A stretch of 64,000 nt of DNA from Isoetes taiwanensis (Eukaryota; Streptophyta; Lycopodiopsida; Isoetales; Isoetaceae), in the NCBI GenBank assembly GCA_021234155.1, contig JAJEKV010000049.1:10764292-10828291 (forward strand). Direction: 5' to 3'. The position numbers were made by a program, and so were the translations under genes. Positions 59,250 through 64,000 of this stretch are shown piece after piece. Positions within the stretch are counted from its first letter, which is position 1. Each line of letters starts with the position of its first letter. Under the pieces are notes generated by a model. It did not search any database, was not told the origin of the DNA, and saw only the letters and a program-made list of their open reading frames with translations.

Positions 59250-60399
59250 TAAGGCAAAGATATGACACTCACCCTGAATATAGTCAGCGGGCTACCTCGC
59301 CATCGCCGTCGCACAGAGTATCCCAATCTCCCAACTCGCTTAGCACTGCACTCATGACGTAGGGGCAGTTCGGCCCTGTGGCTTTGGCCGGAAACACCAA
59401 GCAAAGCCGCTTTTCTATGCACTCCTGCCTCTTTTCCTTGGCATTGCCTTCGCTTTGGAGTAGTTTGACCCCCTCGCTTTGTCCTTGAAGGACACCCGCT
59501 TCTTCTCCTCGCCGCTTCCCTAGTTGCCAACATATGGGGCTCTAGCCGGACCTGGACTAGGCTTTACTCTAGGGCTATAACTCCCTCGCCTTGCCTTTAT
59601 CCCCGGTAATATCGCCGCCTCTTGCCACTATTCTCGGTGAGGCCCCGGCCCCTTTGCAAGCTTATTGCCTTTAGACTCGCCCTCGATCTTGTCTTAGGGT
59701 TTATTGCCCTTACAAACTTGCGGATCTCATTATTCAGCCCCTCAATATAGCTCTCCCCGCATGCTTTTCACCCAACTTTGGCACATATAGCCTTAGCCTC
59801 ATGAATTCCTCTGTATATTTCTGGACTGATTTGTTGCCTTGCTGCAACCTGTAGAATTGCTGCATCATGCTGGACTTATGTTCCCTTGGGACGTAATGGC
59901 GCTTGAAAGCTTTAGCAAACTTTCTGAACCTGCAAGCATCCCTGCTTAAGCCATGGGCCTTGGCATACCCTTTCCACCAAATGCGTGCTGCTCCCTTCAG
60001 GTTGGTTGTTGCCACCCTGCCTTTATCCTTGTCCTTCATACCATAGGCGTTGCCATATTCACTCATCTCATCGAGCCAAGCCTCTGCCTCCATGCCTGAT
60101 CTGTTCTCACCTGAGAATTGCTCGAGCTTCCTGGCCTTCCATACGTTTCCCAATGCTGAATCAACCTTCTTCTGGTAATCAGAGGCTTTTGTGTCCCTTT
60201 GCCGTCCATCTGTGGCGTCCCTTTGCCTTCCATCCCTACGGTCCCGTGCCTGCTCTTCCTCTTCCTCGGAGTCGGAGTCTGAGTTCGAGCTTGAGTCGGA
60301 GGATTCCGTGCTGGTGGACCTCCTTCTCTTGCTCCTCCTCTTGTCCTTCCCCGTCTTCCTAGGTGGTGCCTCCGCACCGGACATTGTTGTTTGGGCCAC
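59250..60399 (-). pseudogene. Gag of element 3
   Basis: The 221-codon frame 60399-59734 begins MAQTTMSGAEAPPRKTGKDK, has a Ser/Asp/Glu-rich linker, then the retrotransposon gag (capsid) core: ARKLEQFSGENRSGMEAEAW, GAARIWWKGYAKAH, FRKFAKAFKRHYVPREHKSS, MMQQFYRLQQGNKSVQKYTE. The downstream part (59730-59300) is shifted and ends KRQECIEKRLCLVFPAKATG then PNCPYV, where a CCHC knuckle would be; only a partial Cys pattern is visible. Confidence 0.88.
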
Positions 60400-60740
60400 T
60401 CTCCGATTGTCAGGCCAACAAAGCCTTTATCCGCTTTCGAGGTCCGCTTCTCATCTGCGACATTTCTTCCTCCTCGGGGACATTGCAACAATGCTTCATA
60501 CAGGGCTCCTTTGTCGGGGTGGTCTCGAGGCGGTCTGTTCTTCCCTATGGTCTCGGCGTTGTCGTTCCCCTGAGCTTGGGCCTCTGGCTGTACGGTTAGT
60601 TTTATTCATTCTCTTGCATTATATGTGTTGTTGGTATAGTTGTGGAACAAAATACATCAACAAAACATTTAACGTGCAAAAGAAATTATACTTATATTAT
60701 ATAATATCTTAATACAAAGCCTCCGGGATCAAGAGTTTAA
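60400..60740 (-). other. Junction between extra ORF and gag of element 3
   Basis: The minus strand has a 5'-extended gag frame (60491-60063 overlaps) and then AT-rich sequence (60600-60720) without a gene, probably the intergenic leader of gag. Confidence 0.45.
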
Positions 60741-62260
60741 CTATTCTTGAAATCGCCGGTAGGATGGGTTATCTTCGAGGAACTTCTTAACTTGGGCCGT
60801 TCCTACCGAGTGTCCCAAGTTCCTGAGGACGTTGGTTGATGACCCGCCCTGCAAAGCTCTCGCTAATTCCTCTACCCTACGATTTGAGGTGTACGCTGCG
60901 GTCACTGCCAGTCTTCCCTGCCGTCGGTAAGGTATGGCGAAGTCGAAGATGTCGAGTGCCACCGCTCTCTTGACTAAGACGGCATAGTCGGTGTTGGCAG
61001 CTAGCCGAGCATGCCGGCCAAAGCCTGAGAGCGCGATGAGCATGAATACTCCTTCCTCGCCCCTAGGAGTAAATTTGCGGTGGATTACCGCTATTCTCCT
61101 GTCCCGCAGCAGGGGGAGATAGTATCGCAAATGACTGTCAAGCAGCGCCGTTGATGATTCTTCGCCTCCCCTGCCACCAGCTCGTCTCCCGCTTTATTCG
61201 GCCGACTTCCACCTCGATGAGCTCTCTCAATCCCTAACTATTGCCGGCTCACGGAGGTCGAACTCGCCCTCTTCTCTCCGGTGGGGTCAAGAGCTCGCAT
61301 TAAAATGTTTGAGCTTTGCTGCGCGGATTCCCATCCTGCTCTCGGATGGCATAAAACTCCTCTTCGGGCCGGTAGCCTCGAAGCTTCCATCATCCGCCCT
61401 GATGTTGCCGTAGGCTTGATGCCCAAGTCGACTCTCCCGGTAAGTGTCTGGATTCTCTTACTTGAAGTGGAAGTCGGAAGCTCCCTGGACGACGGTAGTC
61501 ATCCAGTCCGATTGTCGCAATTGGTGCAAAGAACTCGTCGAAGCCCAGATTCCCGCCCCGTGATTCGAAGGTTCCCGATGTCGCCGAGGAGCGTGTACTC
61601 CCTCGCCGATGATGATGGGGGGCTAGGCTTGTAATACCTAGCCCAAGGGGTGGGGCGATCCTGAGGGTTTGCCGGCTCCATTCGAATTCCTGCAATTGCT
61701 GCTCTGCTAACCGCTGCTTTTCTACTGGATCGAGCTCGACGTAGTCCTCCTCTTCTGATTCTTAGCCTCCCCGCTCTTCCTTCTTGCTCCCCGCTTGGTA
61801 CTGCAAAAGGAGCCGCTCACCGAGGAGGCTAAGGGGTCCACATCCATGGGAGGGATAGAGGTTTCCCCATGGGGTTTTCGGCACCCGAGGGGAGAGAAAA
61901 AAATTGCTAAGGCGCGGCAGTAGGAGAAATACTTGGCCCTGTCAATTGTCAGGACCATGTAGTCTGGCAATCTCTGAGCCTTGTTGGTCAAGTACTTGGC
62001 AATGTTCGGAACATCACCCAAGGCTGCTTGAAGGGATTGCCTGGGAACAAAGTAGCCTGTGCAAGGGGGGAGCTGCACTAAGGATGGTCCTACCCTAGCT
62101 TGAAACTCGGACAGAACTTGTCTATAGGCTGGGGTTGCGTGCAGTGTGGCTTGGACATCTATTTCTCTCCGGAAGACTCAGAAAATGTCATTGACATCGG
62201 CCTCGGCAATGCGGGCACCGGCGGGCACCATCATCTCCCAAGTCGCGGTGACCATTGATC
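60740..62260 (-). pseudogene. Extra 5' ORF of element 3 (unknown function)
   Basis: The start is near 62250 (MVTATWEMMVPAGARIAEAD). One stop at about 62178 is followed in frame by VLSEFQARVGPSLVQLPPCT, SLQAALGDVPNIAKYLTNKA and ARLPDYMVL-like RLPDYMVLTIDRAKYFSYCR. A basic linker follows, then shifted frames with EYTLLGDIGNLRITGRESG and FDEFFAPIATIGLDDYRR, and finally 61130-60741 (IAVIHRKFTPRGEEGVFMLI ... VGTAQVKKFLEDNPSYRR). About 500 residues in total. Two homologous segments in element 2 suggest a real gene. I cannot name the domain; an accessory or regulatory protein is possible. Confidence 0.6.
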
Positions 62261-62571
62261 TATGGAAGATGAGACTAGCAAACGGATGCAAAAGCACCTC
62301 AGGGAGCTGGAAAATCGCCTAAAAGGTCAAGAGCAAACTTGTAGGGTGCTATGTGAGAAATGGGGACCTATTTATAGAGAAGGGGCAAAACCCTAATTTT
62401 TTGGGTGACTTGAAAAACTCTTGGAGTTGGGCGATTCTAGCCTATGTTGAGGTCCAAATTGGAATTGGGAGACTAATTTGAGGGTTTGAGAATGACTGGA
62501 TTACCTAAGGAATCTATTGCAACAAGCTAGAGATCAATTGGATATGCTATGGTGGCAAAATTGCTAGGAGG

Positions 62572-62636
62572 TCTCACATGTTGCGCCTCGTTCAAAAACT
62601 GGAGTTTTGTTTTTAGACCAGGTGCGACGTGTGAGA
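62572..62636. repeat. Imperfect hairpin, copy 1
   Basis: Left arm TCTCACATGTTGCGCCT (62572-62588), right arm AGGTGCGACGTGTGAGA (62620-62636), 31-base loop. The same unit recurs at 62772-62836. It lies in the leader between the H3-like ORF and the extra ORF of element 3. Confidence 0.8.
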
Positions 62637-62771
62637 CATCTGCTCTATTTTGGTCAAAACTTATCCAATTTAGTTGATCTAAGGGTCTAAACATGCTAGG
62701 CTCATCGAGTTAGGCAGAATTGACCCCTTACTTGGTCGATTTGGAGGAGATTTGGACAACTTTGTGCAAGG

Positions 62772-62836
62772 TCTCACACGTTGCGCCTCGTTCAAAAACT
62801 GGAGTTTTGTTTTTAGACCAGGCGCGACGTATGAGA
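62772..62836. repeat. Imperfect hairpin, copy 2
   Basis: Left arm TCTCACACGTTGCGCCT, right arm AGGCGCGACGTATGAGA, with the same loop as copy 1. About 80 bp is duplicated with a 200-bp offset. Arm changes between the copies are partly compensating, but wobble pairs remain. Confidence 0.8.
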
Positions 62837-62957
62837 CATCTCACTATTTGCTCTAGAGATGTCCTATTTTAGTAAAACGAAAGCTATTACATGCTAACTC
62901 CACTTGTTTAAGCAAGATTACACATATAATCTATTCAAAATTCTTTTGTATTAATCT

Positions 62958-64000
62958 CTAATGGGGCTCTCCCTTGATTATACTGGCTAACTGCATGTCC
63001 TTCCTCATCAGAGTTACTCGCTTGGCATTCACGGTGCAGGCTGTAGAGTCTTCAAAATGCTGCACTATCTTCTGCTCAACTGCTTCCTGAAGTGCCAGCA
63101 GCATCTCGTCTGTTACCCTCATGCCGGTGTTAAAGTCCTGCATCACTTCTCTGACTAGGCGGGCAAAGGGGGCACGGGGGATTAAGAGGCCGTAGCTGCG
63201 CTGGAAGTATCTGATCTCCCTCAATGCTCTTCTCTCGGTCTCCTTCCTGCTGGCTTTCTTCTTGGTTGGCTTCTTGGGGAGCTTGGGCTTCTGTGGTGGC
63301 GGCCTTAAGGTCTGCTGCTTTGTTGGACGTCCACCCTCGACAATCCTGACCCTGTTCTTCTGGTAGTAGGAGTTGTAAGCCTCCCACTTCTTTATGTAAG
63401 CCTCGTGTTCCCTCATCTTTCTCTCGTAGATCTTGACGGGGTCCGTGACATAGGATTCTGGGGCAGGCCGTGGCTGTTTCTTCCTGTCCCAAGTCAGATA
63501 TAAAGGGGGCTTCTGCACTTGATTCGGCTGCTCTAGGTCGGGGTGCTCCTGGTCGGGTATTGGCTGCTCATCACCTGGGGGTTTAGAAGAACTTCCACCT
63601 TCGGTGTTGGGGTTGAAGTCTTCGTCTTCTGAGTCGTCAGAGGAGGGCGGAGGCTGGTCAGCTGACCTTTCGGTGATGACGACTTTGGGGTTGGGGTTCT
63701 TTGTTCGCGGAACTTCCTTGAGTTTCCTTGGGCCCACCACAAACTTCCCCTTTTTCTTCTTCAGTTCCTCGGCTGCTTTCGCCTCCTCCTCTTCCCTCTT
63801 CCTCTTCTTTTCTTCCCTCTTCCTTTCTCGGCGGCGTTCTTTTGCTTCGTGCTTTTTGATCCACGCCCCGAGGTCCTGTGCTTCGCTTGGCTCGAGTATT
63901 GGCTCCCTTTGCTCTTCTTGCTCCTCTGCCTCTTTCTCGCGAATCCAGGCTTCGACTTGTTCGTCTATGGTCGGCTCGGGAGTCGGCAGTCTCTTTTCTT
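62958..64000 (-). CDS. Histone H3/CENH3-like protein of gypsy element 3, N-terminus beyond window
   Basis: The reading frame is open from the right edge to a stop at 62958: at least 346 residues, longer than the 260 given by the internal ATG at 63740. The tail holds PEPTIDEQVEAWIREKEAEE, a Lys/Arg/Glu helix (about 63860-63760), an acidic Ser/Asp block, a Tyr-rich KIYERKMREHEAYIKKWEAY stretch and a Lys/Pro linker. The last 91 residues (63233-62961) are a histone H3 fold: LREIRYFQ, LLIPRAPFARLVREV, MQDFNTGMRV, LALQEAVEQ, HFEDST, NAKRVTLMRKDMQLA, and the stop falls where H3 ends. LLIP-x-APF and VTLMRKD are CENH3-like (H3 has LLIRKLPF and VTIMPKD). Loop 1 has canonical H3 length, without the usual CENH3 insertion. 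There is no H3-like A-R-T-K-Q tail. A role as element-encoded nucleosome component is inference. Confidence 0.92.
   Translation of the reverse strand, partial: EKRLPTPEPTIDEQVEAWIREKEAEEQEEQREPILEPSEAQDLGAWIKKHEAKERRRERKREEKKRKREEEEAKAAEELKKKKGKFVVGPRKLKEVPRTKNPNPKVVITERSADQPPPSSDDSEDEDFNPNTEGGSSSKPPGDEQPIPDQEHPDLEQPNQVQKPPLYLTWDRKKQPRPAPESYVTDPVKIYERKMREHEAYIKKWEAYNSYYQKNRVRIVEGGRPTKQQTLRPPPQKPKLPKKPTKKKASRKETERRALREIRYFQRSYGLLIPRAPFARLVREVMQDFNTGMRVTDEMLLALQEAVEQKIVQHFEDSTACTVNAKRVTLMRKDMQLASIIKGEPH

Larger units (their letters stand above)
55860..64000 (-). mobile_element. Ty3/gypsy element 3, best-preserved copy, open at the right edge
   Basis: Order from the 5' (right) side: H3-like ORF (62958 to past 64000), extra ORF (62250-60740), gag (60399-59250), protease (59190-58900), reverse transcriptase (58730-57770), RNase H (57660-57240), integrase (57150-56500) and chromodomain region (56150-55870). 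No polypurine tract or LTR is found at the left, so the 3' end is truncated or diverged. The 5' LTR would lie beyond 64000. It is same-family but diverged from elements 1 and 2. Confidence 0.9.

Noticed and set aside
60191-60712. A 173-codon plus-strand ORF
   Set aside because: Antisense of the Ser/Asp-rich start of gag in element 3; low-complexity Ser/Leu content.
62958-64000. A host CENH3 gene that happens to lie beside a retrotransposon
   Set aside because: It lies in the retroelement interior in the same orientation, and homologous folds occupy the same place in elements 1 and 2, whose LTRs enclose them. A host gene is not excluded for copy 3 alone, since its 5' LTR is out of view.
1-64000. 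tRNA, rRNA and organellar insertions
   Set aside because: I scanned for the usual conserved blocks and saw none; a tRNA scan could still find a degenerate one.

Overview
This is transposon-dense nuclear DNA from a land plant. The evidence is three Ty3/gypsy retrotransposons with plant-type initiator-Met primer sites and chromodomains, a LINE tail, a PIF/Harbinger-type element, a pentatricopeptide-repeat (PPR) fragment and GT-AG introns. The mix (DUF7869-type gene, ZNF862-like hAT transposase, FCP1-like FDLNG protein) made me think of a seedless vascular plant, but I cannot fix the taxon. I see no intact host gene, no rRNA or tRNA, and nothing bacterial or organellar. Most reading frames are broken by small indels or stops, from decay, assembly error or both.

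Layout. 1-3.9 kb: a LINE 3' end, spacer, a GC-rich minisatellite and a TATA/hairpin segment. 3.94-27.02 kb: a proposed giant terminal-inverted-repeat (TIR) DNA transposon. Its two ends carry the same perfect 33-bp repeat in inverted orientation. It holds a DUF7869-type gene (-), a short exon-like ORF (+), and a long intron-containing gene (+) with DGQHR, amino-methyltransferase-like and FCP1-like segments. Its introns and spacers are studded with a 21-bp GCGC palindrome. A 10.6-kb gypsy element (element 1, 10.05-20.66 kb) is inserted in it. 27.27-30.15 kb: a truncated second copy of the same transposon, tail-to-tail with the first. 31.24-32.78 kb: an LTR of another gypsy family.

33.9-55.3 kb is a three-level nest. 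A Myb/SANT ORF and a PIF/Harbinger transposase, probably of one element, are split by a 16.4-kb gypsy element (element 2, 34,528-50,975, TSD TGTTG). That element's pol gene is split by a 3.4-kb hAT transposon (39,839-43,232, TSD GTGGTAGC). 55.86-64 kb: a third gypsy copy (element 3), running off the right edge.

Main discovery: all three gypsy copies carry, 5' of gag, a reading frame ending in a histone H3 fold with several CENH3-like residues, preceded by a long charged tail. It is best preserved in element 3 (62,958 to beyond 64,000). A second extra ORF of unknown function lies between this histone frame and gag in elements 2 and 3. A chromodomain retrotransposon family with its own H3/CENH3-like histone suggests chromatin or centromere targeting or mimicry. 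I know of no described family like this, but could not search.
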